Positions 1 through 9,721 of a DNA stretch of 64,000 bases are shown here, piece by piece. The position numbers and the translations under genes were made by a program. Source of the stretch: Plantactinospora endophytica. GTDB taxonomy: Bacteria; Actinomycetota; Actinomycetes; Mycobacteriales; Micromonosporaceae. The stretch covers positions 35,542 to 99,541 of the forward strand of contig NZ_BONW01000050.1 of NCBI RefSeq assembly GCF_016862915.1, in the 5' to 3' direction. Every line of letters starts with the position of its first letter. Positions within the stretch are counted from its first letter, which is position 1. Below the pieces are notes generated by a model. It was not told the origin of the DNA, did no database searches, and was given only the letters and a program-made list of their open reading frames with translations.

Positions 1-2
1 AC

Positions 3-146
3 GAGGCGCCCCCGGCTAGAGATGACCTGTACGGCTCGACCGTGGCATTCCCTTCGTTGAGCTGGGCGGATGTGCAAGCTGAACTCGTATTTGAGCTGCC
101 ATGGCGGTTGCAGGTTGGCGGTTCTGACCGCACCTTTGTTCGCTGA
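3..146 (+). other. Possible C-terminal tail of a gene cut by the window edge
   Basis: A reading frame is open from the first bases and closes at TGA 144-146, giving 47 residues. The tail (…DDLYGSTVAFPSLSWAD…) has protein-like composition but no motif I recognise. It could equally be part of the decayed region that follows. There is no start codon inside the window. Confidence 0.2.
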
Positions 147-487
147 CGGAGGCCCTTGCCTGGTACGACGAGATTAACGACGACTACCACGGATGCGGGG
201 CGCTCGAGCGGCTCGGACTAATCGACCTCGACCTCGACCTCGGCCGACTGGACCAGGCGGCGGCCATGCTGGGCCGCGCCGTCGACCGGGCGCGCCGGGC
301 CCGGTACCCGATGGGCGAGGCGGAGGCCCTGATCGGCCTGGCCCGCGCCTGGCGGCCGCTCGGCGCCGTGGACAAGGCGCTCGGCTGCGCCCAGGAGGCG
401 ATCGCGATAGCGGACGCGCTCGGCCTGACTCGGGTACGGGCCCAGGCGGACGCCGAGCACGCCGCCGCTTACCGACGACGCGCATGA
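128..487 (+). pseudogene. TPR-domain C-terminal fragment
   Basis: The open frame reads as helical repeat sequence: EALAWYDEINDDYHG, then LGRLDQAAAMLGRAV, then MGEAEALIGLARAW and AVDKALGCAQEAIAIADALG. This spacing of small and large residues is typical of tetratricopeptide repeats, such as those at the C terminus of SARP/AfsR-type regulators. No plausible start with a ribosome binding site exists upstream, and a stop lies at 125-127. It is therefore read as the 3' remnant of a larger regulator. A SARP N-terminal relic lies nearby on the other strand, but the two cannot be one gene in this orientation. Confidence 0.45.
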
Positions 488-660
488 CATCGAGCATGCG
501 TTCGCCCGGCCCGGGGGAGTATGTAGATCACACTTCGGGTGGGCCCACGCGCACTTCCGCGACAGCCTGCCACAGCCCTGTCTAGTCCTCGACGCCGAGC
601 CACAGGAGGTTTCGCTCCAACGGATCCATTACTGTCCCTAGAGTCTCGGGTTGCCCGGAA

Positions 661-762
661 GTGCGCTGCCGCCTGACCGGCGGCAACCGCCACGACGTCA
701 CCCAGCTGATACCCCGGGTCGACGCGATCCCACCCATACCCGGTAAGCCCAGCCGGCCCCGA
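661..762 (+). mobile_element. IS5-type transposase fragment
   Basis: The frame gives CRLTGGNRHDVTQLIPRVD followed by AIPPIPGKPSRPRH. This matches the DDE region of actinobacterial IS5-family transposases, where LTGGNRHDVTQLLPL is followed by a GK.GRPR segment. Only about 34 codons survive. The similarity ends abruptly where the minus-strand SARP relic begins, so the junction is a rearrangement scar. No terminal inverted repeats were found. Confidence 0.6.
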
Positions 763-764
763 CA

Positions 765-1049
765 CGGGTCGACAGGAAAGAGATACCCACCGGAGCTGCG
801 CAGAGTATCAACGCCGGCCGGTGCGAGCGCCTGGCGCAGCCGGGAAACGCAGCCGTAGAGCGTGCTGCGGCGCTGGTGCGGCGTTTCGTCACCTCATACC
901 CGGTGGACAAGCTGATCCACCAGTAGCAGGCTGCCCGCCTCCGCCAGCAGGGCCGCCAAGACGAGGTGCTGGCGGGCGTGCCCAAGTTTCAGCGGCAAGC
1001 CGTCGATCCGCGCCTCAACGGCGCCGAGCAGCCGGGATTCCGTACTCAT
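765..1049 (-). pseudogene. SARP/BTAD-family regulator N-terminal relic, frameshifted
   Basis: Reading from ATG 1049 on the minus strand, the protein starts MSTESRLLGAVEARIDG and continues LKLGHARQHLVLAALLAEAG, then LLLVDQLVHRV. This is the winged-helix start of AfsR/SARP regulators, where 'LG..RQR.VLA.LL..A...V..DQLVD.VWG' is typical. A stop interrupts it, and the next part (DETPHQRRSTLYGCVSRLRQ, then GVDTLRSSGGYLF) continues in another frame. It would have bound DNA upstream of secondary-metabolism genes. The frameshift and the loss of everything after the winged helix mark it as dead. Confidence 0.6.
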
Positions 1050-1162
1050 CACGATTTTTCATTGACTGTGCACGATGTCGAGACGCGCGAAGATTGGTCT
1101 CGACATCGGCCACGGGGTACGGCAACTGGGGGATTCTGAGGCGGCTGACACCCTCGACTGCG

Positions 1163-3094
1163 TCAGTCCGCGGTGAGCGAGAGATCGTCGAGCACAAAGG
1201 ACGTTTGCAACGACGAGTCCTCCGCACCGGTGAAGCTGATCGTCACCGTTCGGCCCGCATACCCGCCCACGTTGAACGTCCGCAGCTTGTACGGGCCCTC
1301 GTCGATGTTGCTGTAGGTAGCGAGTACGGTCGAGCCGATCCGAATGGTAAACGTGTCGTACGGGATGACGTTGATGAACTCGTCCGTATGGATCTTCAGA
1401 TACAGGCTCAGCCGCATGTTGGTACAGCCCGCCGGGAGGGCTACCGTCTGCTCCAGCCTTTCAGTACGGACCTGCCCATCGCCGCTGACCCAGGCTGCCT
1501 GCGTGCCGGAACGCGGCGCGTTGGCGCCGGTCCACCGGCCGATGGTGTGCGTGGCGTTCGCCCAACCCACGTCGCCGTTTTCGAAGCCCGGGTTTACCAG
1601 CTTCTGGCCCGGACTCACACAGCCGCCGCTCGCCGGGGTCACGGTCCACGTAAACGACACGCTGCCGGATCGGCTGTCAGCGTCGGTCGCGTTGACCGTG
1701 GCGGTGGAGACGCCCGAGGTGCTCACCGTGCCGGAAATCAACCCAGAGGCCGAATTGATCGACAGGCCGGCTGGCAGCCCGGCGGCCGACCACCTGTACG
1801 GCGGGGTGCCGCCGGACGCGGACATCGGCAGGTTCACGGCCGCGCCGGCGGTGTCGGTCCGGTTGCCCGGATCGGCGACCACCGGGCTGCCGGGATGGCC
1901 ACCGCCGCCCTCGACGTACAGCAGCCGGTTGGGCGTGCCGGGGCCGGCGTCGATAATCCGGTCCGGCGTGGCGGCATCGAACATGGTGCTGGCCACCTGA
2001 TCCGGGGTTAGGCCGGGGTTGGCGCCGAGCAGCAGGGCGGCCGCGCCGGCGACGTGCGGGGTTGCCATGGACGTGCCGTCGATCGTGTTGGTGTCGGTGT
2101 CGCTGCCGTTCCAGGCGGAGGTGATGCCGTAGCCAGGCGCGAAGATGTCGGTGCATGTGCCGTAGTTGGCGAAGATGGCCCGGTAGTCGTCGGTGTCGGA
2201 CGCGCTCACGGTGATCGCCTCGGTGACGTTTGCCGGTGAGTGGGCGCAGGCGTCGCCGTACTCGTTGCCGGCGGCGACCGCGTAGGTCACCCCGTCGGCG
2301 ATCGACGCGCGCACGGCGTTCTCCAAGACCGGTTGCGGGGCGAGGTTGCCGAGGCTCATGTTCGCCACCGCGGGCCCATCGGTGTGGTGACCGGTGACCC
2401 AGTCGACGCCGGCGGTCACCGAGGAGGTGGTGCCCGCACCTTCGCAGTTGAGCACCTTCACGGCAATGAGCCGCACGCTCTTGGCCACCCCGTAGGGGGC
2501 CCCGCCGACCGTACCCGCGACATGGGTGCCGTGGCCGCGGCAGTCGGTGTTGACGCTGTCCACGGTGTTGGTGCCCCAGCTGGCGCGGCTTCCGAATGCG
2601 TGGTGGCTGGTGCGGATTCCGGTGTCGATGATGTATGCGGTGACGTTGGCGGCGGTGTTTGGGTAGCTGTAGCTGCTATCGAGCGGCAGATCGCGCTGGT
2701 CGATCCGGTCCAGGCCCCACGACGGCGGGTTCGGCTGAGTGTCGGTGGCCCGTATCGTCGCGTCCTGCTGCACGTACGCGACGGCCGGCTCGGCGGCCAG
2801 CTTCCTTGCGGTGTCCTTGCTGAACGTGCCGGCGAACCCGCGCAGTGCGTGCCGGAAAGTGTGCTTCGGGGTGACGGCGTACTCGGCGGCCAACTGGCCG
2901 GTGAGAGTGTCCACGCCGCGGGTTGACACGGTCGAATCCTTGTAGACGACGATGTAGCTGTCTTCGATCGCGGCCGGGTTGGTCGCGCCGACGATTTCCT
3001 GTGCCGCTGCGGAGGGCGCGGGTGACGCGGTGACGACGAGCGCAGCGACCGCGGCGACTGCGCCCAGGGCCGCGAGGCGTCGCGAGCCTTTCAT
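1163..3094 (-). CDS. Secreted S8 family serine protease with Put_Ig-like and C-terminal beta domains
   Basis: This 643-residue subtilase cleaves proteins outside the cell. Residues 1-31 are a signal peptide (KGSRRLAALGAVAAVAALVV). An I9-type inhibitor propeptide follows (about 46-115), then the S8 domain (about 125-395) with Asp157 in YIIDTG, His188 in GHGTHVAG, oxyanion Asn277 in AAGN and Ser342 in GTSMATPH. After the catalytic domain comes a Put_Ig-like module (about 405-487, GGTPPYRWSAAGLPAGLSI) and a C-terminal jelly-roll-like domain. ATG 3094 is preferred over the TTG one codon earlier because AAAGGAAA sits just upstream. It lies 22 bp after the stop of the RHS gene on the same strand, so co-transcription is likely. 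Confidence 0.95.
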   Translation of the reverse strand: MKGSRRLAALGAVAAVAALVVTASPAPSAAAQEIVGATNPAAIEDSYIVVYKDSTVSTRGVDTLTGQLAAEYAVTPKHTFRHALRGFAGTFSKDTARKLAAEPAVAYVQQDATIRATDTQPNPPSWGLDRIDQRDLPLDSSYSYPNTAANVTAYIIDTGIRTSHHAFGSRASWGTNTVDSVNTDCRGHGTHVAGTVGGAPYGVAKSVRLIAVKVLNCEGAGTTSSVTAGVDWVTGHHTDGPAVANMSLGNLAPQPVLENAVRASIADGVTYAVAAGNEYGDACAHSPANVTEAITVSASDTDDYRAIFANYGTCTDIFAPGYGITSAWNGSDTDTNTIDGTSMATPHVAGAAALLLGANPGLTPDQVASTMFDAATPDRIIDAGPGTPNRLLYVEGGGGHPGSPVVADPGNRTDTAGAAVNLPMSASGGTPPYRWSAAGLPAGLSINSASGLISGTVSTSGVSTATVNATDADSRSGSVSFTWTVTPASGGCVSPGQKLVNPGFENGDVGWANATHTIGRWTGANAPRSGTQAAWVSGDGQVRTERLEQTVALPAGCTNMRLSLYLKIHTDEFINVIPYDTFTIRIGSTVLATYSNIDEGPYKLRTFNVGGYAGRTVTISFTGAEDSSLQTSFVLDDLSLTAD

Positions 3095-3116
3095 CAAATT
3101 TCCTTTCGGATAGCCG

Positions 3117-6100
3117 TCAGATCGACCAGAGAGGACCCAATTTGTCGACCAGGAGGCCGTATCCGATACCGAAACTAACGCCGGGCGGAGAGGTTCCGTA
3201 TTCGATCGCGTGGTGGGTCTGGGTTACGGCGATGCCCAGGAATGCGGACCTCCCCAGACTCACGCTAGCCGACCCTGCCGCCCCTTCCGGGAAACTGCTG
3301 ACATCAGCGCTGGTGGCCCGTCGCTGGTTCCTGTCGTAGACCCATCCCACCTTGACCGCGAAGCCGAAGCCCCCGATGTCGACGCCTGCGCTCATTCCAC
3401 GCTCGCCGGAGGCGTAGACCTGTCCGGTCCGGGTGACCGTCACCGCGATCGCGATGTGCTGACCCTTGATCCCGAAGCTCACCGAGAGTGTCAGATAGTC
3501 GGGCGCCGCCGCGGCGCACAACGCCTTGTGCTGACCGCAGAAGGCAGCGACATACGCGCGGTTGAAAGCTTTGCTTATTTCCTCTTCGACCTTGGCGCAT
3601 CGGCCGCCCACGTCGGGGACCGTGGCCAGGCACATTTTGAAACGCGCCTTGCCGATTGCGGTTTTCGCGGCCCCGTCGGCAGCCGCGTACAGCGCGTCTT
3701 CGACGGTTGTGGCCTTCGGTGTGGTTCGTTTCCACGGCGGAACGCGCTCGGCCTTGGGCAGCTTGTCGCAGTTCTTTCCCTGGTACCAGCACTGTTCCCG
3801 GGTCTTGGCGAGGTCCTTCTGCTTGCCCCGCAACGCGTCGGCGTCCGGCATGCAGGTGCTCTTCTTGGTGCTGGAGCAGCTGGCCAGGCCGCTCGGGTCC
3901 GTCCGGCTGACCGGGTTGTTGCCCGCGTAGGCGTAGCTGTTCATCCACTGCGGGTTGCGCAGGTCCAGCGCCGGGTCTGGGCTGATGAACCTGCCGACGG
4001 ACGGGTCGTAGTATCGCGCGGACAGCAGACTCAGGCCGGTGTCGGCGTCCTCGGTCTTGCCGAGGAAACCGCGATCGGTGGCGGTGATGTCGTCACGGCC
4101 GCCCCGGTGCCCGCCGAACGGCAGGTAACGCTGTCGGTCGACACGGCCCGTGTCGTCGTCGATGGCGAGTTGCTCGCTGCGCTGCGGATCGGCGGCCAGC
4201 CAGGTCAGCCCTCGCTCGCTGCGCACGGCCACCACGGCGCCGTCGCCGGCGACGTAGTAGCGGGTGGCGGTGACCGAGGTGCCGGCTGCGCGCAGCTCCA
4301 TGTCACCCAGGTAGACGGTGGTGCTACCCGGTTCCCGCCGGACCAGGCGCTCCCCGTCGGCCTGGTAGAGGTATTCGGTGGACTGGCCGGCGGTGGTGCT
4401 GCGGCGCAGGCGGCCCTCCTCGTCCCAGCTGAGGTCGGTCGTCGTTCCCGCCACCGTGCGCGACGTCATCTGGCCGGGGTCGTTGTAGCGGTAGCTGTCC
4501 GTGCGGTCGGGATAGGTGACGGCGGTGACGGCGTTGGGCCGGGCCGACCCCGTGGCTGGGTAGGCGTAGCTGCCCCGGCGCCCGTCCGTTTCGACGCTGG
4601 CGATGTTGCCGATCTCGTCGTAGGTGAACGTCTGCCGGTACGGATCGGGGCCCTTGCCGTCTGGGCTGTTCTGCGGACCAGCGGAGCAGTCCGGTTTGGT
4701 GGTGGTCCACGCGAAGGTGAGCCGGTTGCCGGTGTCGTAGGTGAAGCACTCCGACTGCACGCCGAGTTGGCCGTCGACGATGGCGGTCTTGTCGGCGACG
4801 CGGATGACGTTGTCGCTGTTGTCGTAGGAGAAGCTGTCGTCCTGCACCGTCACCGGCGCGGTGGTGTCCGCTTTAGTCAGGGTCGTCACGTTGGCCAGCC
4901 GGTCCGTCGCCGGGTCCCAGGTCAGCCTGCGGGAGATGTGCCCGAGAGCGCCGTACGAGCGCTGGCTGAGCTTGCCGGTACCGGTGTAGGTGGTGTCCTT
5001 GACGTAGACCGTTCCGGCGAGGTTGGAGGTGAGCGCGTTCGCCTGTCCCTGGTCGTTGTAGGTCGTGGTCACCTTTTCGGCGGGCAGCCCGCCGACGGCG
5101 GGCATGCCGATCTCGGTGCGCTGTCCCGCCCGATTGTAGGCGGCGGTGAACGAGTAGGTTCCGGCCAGCGCACCCTCGGCCGCCGGGATGGTGATCCGGG
5201 TGGCCGTGGGGCGGTTGTCGGCGTCGTACCCGGTGATCTCGTATCGGTAGGCGTCGGACCCGACCCACCGGGTCGCGGAGTCAAGCTGCCCGTCGGCCAC
5301 GTTGTCGTAGGTCCATTCGGCGAGCTTGGTGCCGGTGTCCTGCTCTCCCGCCCACTGGGACGTTTTGCGTCCCAGGTCGTCGTAGCCGTACGAGATCTTC
5401 TGTCCCCGTCCGTCGACCGTTGACGTGAGGCGACCAGCGAGGTCGTAGCTCTTCGTGTTGCTGCCCGAGTCGGGGTCGGTGACGGCGACGACGCGGCCCT
5501 GCCAGTCGTACTGGAAGGTGCGCACGTTGCCCCGGGCGTCGATGATTTTGGTGACGTTGCCGTCGGTGTCGTACTCGTACCGCGTCTGCCGGGACACCCC
5601 TGGCTGCACCGCCTCGACGACTCGGACGACCCGCTCCTCGCGGTCGAACCAGTACTCGGTGCTGCCACCGGTGGGCGGGCTCACCGTGACCAGGTCCTCC
5701 CCGGCGTACGTGGCCCGCACCTGCCGCTGGTCGACCCCGTTGGTCGTGTGCACAGCCGCGGTGGTTCGCTCGGCGCCGTCGCGCACATACCTGGTCGCGA
5801 TGGGGATGGCGGCCCTGGCGGGGTTGAGCAGACCAGCGCCGGGGGCGGCGGCGTTGTGCATTGGCGAGGTGTTGACCGCCAGCTGGCCTCGGCCGTCGTA
5901 CTGGCTCGCCACCACGATCCGGCCGCCGGCCGGCGAGGGGGTCTGCGCCTCGCGGATGCGCCCGAACCCGTCGTCGTAGGCGTAGCTGGCCTGCCATCGG
6001 GCGCTGGCTCCGGTGCCGGACAGGAGCTTCTCCGTCAAGGTCCGCACGGGCGCGGTCGGCTGGCCCGTGCTGCCGTTGTACGCGAGCGTGTACGACATCC

Positions 6101-9100
6101 GGCTGCTCGGCGTGCCGCCGCCACGGGGTTCACCCGGCCCCCAAGCGGCAGTGGCGCGGCCGAGCGGGTCGTAGTCCAGCTCGGTCATCCGGCCCTGCGC
6201 GTCGCGGATCCTTACCGGCTGCCCATGCGCGCGGCTGGACCAGGTCGTGGTCTCGTGGTTGGCCGGGTTGGTGGTGGTCACGCCCGCGTCGGGGAACCCG
6301 ACGGGCGGGTTGTACGTCGTGGTGGTGATCTTGCCGACCGGGTCGGTCACCGAGACGACCCGGCCGTAGTCGTCGAACGCCGTTCTGGTCACAGCGATGC
6401 GGCTGGCGTCGACCCACCGGCGCTCCTGGGTGGCGTTGCCGTCGGCGGGCTGGGTGGCGTTGTCGTAGGCCAGTTCCGTCCGTCCGGTGATCGCGCCGGC
6501 GGTGCAGGTGTCGCCCGTGCGCTCCTCGATGACGACGGGAAAGGAGATCAACCATTGCGTGGTGTTCCGGGCGTACCTCGTCGTGGTGCAGGTGTTGTCG
6601 GTGGCGAGACCGTCGACGCCGTAGTCGTTGCGGCGGGTCGGCAGACCGTACGTGTCATAGGTGGTACGCAGGTCGGTGTAGCGGAAGCCCCCCGCGTTCA
6701 GCGCTTGGCGGCCGCGCGTTCGCACGTCGTCCACGCGCCCTGGGTCGAGCACACCGGGACCGTCACCGGTGGTCACGCGCGCGAACTCGTGCCGGGTCGA
6801 CTCGGTTTCGGCGTACTGGCGCGGCGAGTAGCTCGTCATGTTCCACTGCGTTTTTTGAAGCGAGCGGCCGGCGAACACCGCGAGGTCGTCCCACACGCCG
6901 CCGTCGAAGTCGGTGAGCCGGAGCTGTTTTCGGGTGCCGTCGGCGTAGACATCGTCGAACATGCCACGGAAGAACGTGTCGGTGGTGACCGTGTACCCGG
7001 CCGGGTCGGTGCCGGATCCTTTGAGGGTGCGCACGGTCTCGTAGCCGCGTGCCTCGCTCCAGGACGCGGTCTCGAGTTGGGCGGTGCCCCCGGATGTGGG
7101 GACGGTGAGCTTCGTGCCGAGGTAGTTCACCGGAAACGCCCACGCCGGCCGGCCCTGGTAATCGTAGGATGTCACGACGTCCGGGGACGCGGCGACGGTG
7201 TCGCGTTCGACGACCCTGGTGACGTGGTACTTGTGGTAGACGCCCCACATCACCTCGGGGCCGCCGCCGAACGGCATCCAGAAGTCGTACGTGCGGAAGC
7301 AGTCCTGGTTGTTGCGGTCCCACCGGAGCGCGTTGTACCAGTCGGAGTAACCGTCGGCCTCCGCGCCGCCGTCGGGGCACGCGTTCGGTCTGCCGTAGGT
7401 CACCTCAATCCGCCCGCCGTAGCCGTTGTGCACGGTGGCGATGCGCGGCAGGATCGCCTTCGGCTTGATCAGGAAGAAGTCGGCGCCCCAGTCCACGCGC
7501 CCGTTGAGTTCGATCGCGTCGAAGTCCACCGGGGGCAGCCGCACCTCGCCTGAGCCGATCAGGCCGACCGGACGGATGTAGTCCAGCCACAGCGTCGGCG
7601 TGCAGCAGCCGTTGCTGCCTGCCTCCGGCGAGCGGACGTACTTGAAGCGCAACTGCAGCTTGTGGACGTCGTCCCACGCACCGGTCGCGCCGTCGAGGGC
7701 GTAGGTCACGACCGAGTCCAGCCGCCGCATGATAAAAAACGCGGGCGAGCCGTTGTTGCACTGATAGGTTTCGCACCGGACGAGGTCGTCCGGCACGTCC
7801 CAGGAGCCGCCGCACATCAGGTTCCCGGTTCCGGTGTCGATCGGGTACGGGCTGGCCAACGGGTCGTCGCGTTCCGTGGTGCTCGAGCAGCGCGACACCA
7901 TGTTGAACGCGATTTTCGTGGTGGGCCGGCTCGCGGCGATGCTGGTGTTCGAACCCCACTCGATGCGATCAAGGTAGCCGCCGCGATCGTAGTCAATCGG
8001 CGTGTAGACGGACGTCGGCGGGTCGGTGCAGCAACTTCCCGTCTCGTAGTAGAGGTACTTGCCCGACTCTCGCTTCCAGTGGTAAGTGGTCAGGTTTTCG
8101 TTGGCGTCGACGATCTGGTCGAGGTTCCAGCGCCACGGCGCGAAGCACATGCCGGGGTAGTCCCGGCCGCCGTTGGCGTACTGGTCGTTGCACGGCTCCC
8201 CCGGGTCGTCACCCGCGTACGGGATCTGCCACATCGAGTTCCGCTCGAAGCCGAAGCGGTGGACGTCGCCGGCCTGTGTGGTGACAAGCCAGTAGGGCTG
8301 GCCGCCGGCGCCGCCGTCGACATGCACGATTTTCCAGCCGTAGTCCTCCTCCGTTTTCCACGTTCCGGTAAGCCGGTCCTTGACGATTCGACTGGAACGA
8401 CCGCCCAGTGACAGGTACAGATCCGAGTTAGTAGGGTCCGTTGTCTCGGCCTGCCCATCGTTTTCGTCCGGCGACTCCCAACAGAAATGGCCCCAGTTCT
8501 TCTGCTTGGACTTCTTGCCGGGTCCGGTGGCGTCCTCAGCGCACGGCTTGTAACGGCGCTCGATGTAGTCCGAACCGAGCTGCCAGCCCAGGCCCGTCCA
8601 ACCCGCCTGGGCGTTGGTGGCCGCCGTCATCCCGTCGACCGCGGACGAGTTGTACCGGAACGCGAGCTCCGGGCCCTTGCCCTGCGGTGAGGCGGGCACC
8701 GGCACCGGGTAGCTGTAAGTGAACGACCCGGACGACAACCCGGTCTGCCAACTCCCGGTCGGTGCGAGATCGGTAGCGCCGAAGTTGCCCGAGAACGATC
8801 CGCCCGCGGCCGTGGCAAGCATCAGCACCGGCGCCGGCTCACTAGCGGGCCCGGGCGTCACCTCGACCACCAGCCGTTGCCGGGACAGGTCGTTGCGCGC
8901 CGGCACCCACTCGCGCTCAGGCATCCTGACCACTCGCAACCGGCCAGCGAAGCCACCACCGTGGGCGTTGGCGAAGCCGGAATAGTTCATCTCCAGCCGC
9001 ACCTTCTCGGCGGAGCGCCGGTCATCCACACGCCACACCCGAACACCGAGCCCCGTGCCACCCAGCCGGGCGACGTTCTCCGGGTCCAGGGTCTCCACGG

Positions 9101-9371
9101 TCACCTCGGTGGTGCCCGTAGCGTCGACACGTGGCAGGGACACTCGGTTGCGCCCAGCGACCGGGTACACCGACGTACGCCGGGTAAGCGGCCGCGTCAT
9201 GTCCTCAGCCCCTGGCTCCCGCTGCGCGGCTGGCACGGGGGTTCCAGCGACCATCGGATCAGCCTGCGAATCGCCGTCCTCCGTCGGCGCCTGCGGCGAG
9301 CCGGCGGTGAGCAACGACAGAATCAGCGCGCACGCAGCCGTCAACAGACCGGTCGACCTGCGTCTGTTCAT
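3117..9371 (-). CDS. RHS/YD-repeat secreted protein with unassigned C-terminal domain
   Basis: A 2084-residue RHS protein that should form a large extracellular shell carrying a variable C-terminal domain. ATG 9371 follows AAGGAGG at good spacing and starts a signal peptide (RRRSTGLLTAACALILSLL). An SpvB-like entry segment (SFTYSYPVPVP, about 215) leads into many YD repeats (YDNATQPADGN, YDPLGRATAAW, YDDLGRKTS). The RHS core is near residue 1794 (YYDPSVGRFISPDP, then DPSGL). The remaining roughly 255 residues begin with a Cys- and Lys-rich stretch and end in a Gly/Ser-rich beta-type region; I recognise no toxin family. No immunity gene follows; an S8 protease gene does. Confidence 0.93.
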   Translation of the reverse strand: MNRRRSTGLLTAACALILSLLTAGSPQAPTEDGDSQADPMVAGTPVPAAQREPGAEDMTRPLTRRTSVYPVAGRNRVSLPRVDATGTTEVTVETLDPENVARLGGTGLGVRVWRVDDRRSAEKVRLEMNYSGFANAHGGGFAGRLRVVRMPEREWVPARNDLSRQRLVVEVTPGPASEPAPVLMLATAAGGSFSGNFGATDLAPTGSWQTGLSSGSFTYSYPVPVPASPQGKGPELAFRYNSSAVDGMTAATNAQAGWTGLGWQLGSDYIERRYKPCAEDATGPGKKSKQKNWGHFCWESPDENDGQAETTDPTNSDLYLSLGGRSSRIVKDRLTGTWKTEEDYGWKIVHVDGGAGGQPYWLVTTQAGDVHRFGFERNSMWQIPYAGDDPGEPCNDQYANGGRDYPGMCFAPWRWNLDQIVDANENLTTYHWKRESGKYLYYETGSCCTDPPTSVYTPIDYDRGGYLDRIEWGSNTSIAASRPTTKIAFNMVSRCSSTTERDDPLASPYPIDTGTGNLMCGGSWDVPDDLVRCETYQCNNGSPAFFIMRRLDSVVTYALDGATGAWDDVHKLQLRFKYVRSPEAGSNGCCTPTLWLDYIRPVGLIGSGEVRLPPVDFDAIELNGRVDWGADFFLIKPKAILPRIATVHNGYGGRIEVTYGRPNACPDGGAEADGYSDWYNALRWDRNNQDCFRTYDFWMPFGGGPEVMWGVYHKYHVTRVVERDTVAASPDVVTSYDYQGRPAWAFPVNYLGTKLTVPTSGGTAQLETASWSEARGYETVRTLKGSGTDPAGYTVTTDTFFRGMFDDVYADGTRKQLRLTDFDGGVWDDLAVFAGRSLQKTQWNMTSYSPRQYAETESTRHEFARVTTGDGPGVLDPGRVDDVRTRGRQALNAGGFRYTDLRTTYDTYGLPTRRNDYGVDGLATDNTCTTTRYARNTTQWLISFPVVIEERTGDTCTAGAITGRTELAYDNATQPADGNATQERRWVDASRIAVTRTAFDDYGRVVSVTDPVGKITTTTYNPPVGFPDAGVTTTNPANHETTTWSSRAHGQPVRIRDAQGRMTELDYDPLGRATAAWGPGEPRGGGTPSSRMSYTLAYNGSTGQPTAPVRTLTEKLLSGTGASARWQASYAYDDGFGRIREAQTPSPAGGRIVVASQYDGRGQLAVNTSPMHNAAAPGAGLLNPARAAIPIATRYVRDGAERTTAAVHTTNGVDQRQVRATYAGEDLVTVSPPTGGSTEYWFDREERVVRVVEAVQPGVSRQTRYEYDTDGNVTKIIDARGNVRTFQYDWQGRVVAVTDPDSGSNTKSYDLAGRLTSTVDGRGQKISYGYDDLGRKTSQWAGEQDTGTKLAEWTYDNVADGQLDSATRWVGSDAYRYEITGYDADNRPTATRITIPAAEGALAGTYSFTAAYNRAGQRTEIGMPAVGGLPAEKVTTTYNDQGQANALTSNLAGTVYVKDTTYTGTGKLSQRSYGALGHISRRLTWDPATDRLANVTTLTKADTTAPVTVQDDSFSYDNSDNVIRVADKTAIVDGQLGVQSECFTYDTGNRLTFAWTTTKPDCSAGPQNSPDGKGPDPYRQTFTYDEIGNIASVETDGRRGSYAYPATGSARPNAVTAVTYPDRTDSYRYNDPGQMTSRTVAGTTTDLSWDEEGRLRRSTTAGQSTEYLYQADGERLVRREPGSTTVYLGDMELRAAGTSVTATRYYVAGDGAVVAVRSERGLTWLAADPQRSEQLAIDDDTGRVDRQRYLPFGGHRGGRDDITATDRGFLGKTEDADTGLSLLSARYYDPSVGRFISPDPALDLRNPQWMNSYAYAGNNPVSRTDPSGLASCSSTKKSTCMPDADALRGKQKDLAKTREQCWYQGKNCDKLPKAERVPPWKRTTPKATTVEDALYAAADGAAKTAIGKARFKMCLATVPDVGGRCAKVEEEISKAFNRAYVAAFCGQHKALCAAAAPDYLTLSVSFGIKGQHIAIAVTVTRTGQVYASGERGMSAGVDIGGFGFAVKVGWVYDRNQRRATSADVSSFPEGAAGSASVSLGRSAFLGIAVTQTHHAIEYGTSPPGVSFGIGYGLLVDKLGPLWSI

Positions 9372-9721
9372 GAGTCGGTACCTCCTTGAGCGGATGGGCA
9401 AGGCACCGTCGCCCGACTATGTGCCCCAACCACACCGAAACGCGCCGGTCCGGCGTCGTGATCATGTCCGAGCCCACCTTGGGCGAGCCTTCTGCAAACG
9501 TTGAGTCCGCAGGTCATTGACCGCGTCACAGGGCATTTGCCCGCTACTTCGGCGTTTGCCGCCATCGCGACGGCAGACAGGTCGCCGTCCGGCGATGACC
9601 TCTTCGGCGAAGCCGCGTTGTCCAGAGCCCGGCATGATCAAATTGCCTGGTTGGCCAACTTCGACCGTGGGGCTCGTCCGCATCGCACCATGGACGAACC
9701 CCACGGCCGGGTGGGCGTCCG
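9372..9721. other. Intergenic stretch between S8 protease and RHS gene
   Basis: These 350 bp lie between the stop of the upstream protease and the RHS start, both on the minus strand. Short frames are present but none has a ribosome binding site or recognisable protein. The RHS ribosome binding site (AAGGAGG in the minus direction) is at the left edge. It probably holds the RHS promoter, but no clear -35/-10 pair was found. Confidence 0.4.

Noticed and set aside
3210..7553. Two long plus-strand open frames (about 740 and 600 codons) opposite the RHS gene
   Set aside because: Gly/Val/Arg-rich antisense shadows; the minus strand has continuous YD repeats.
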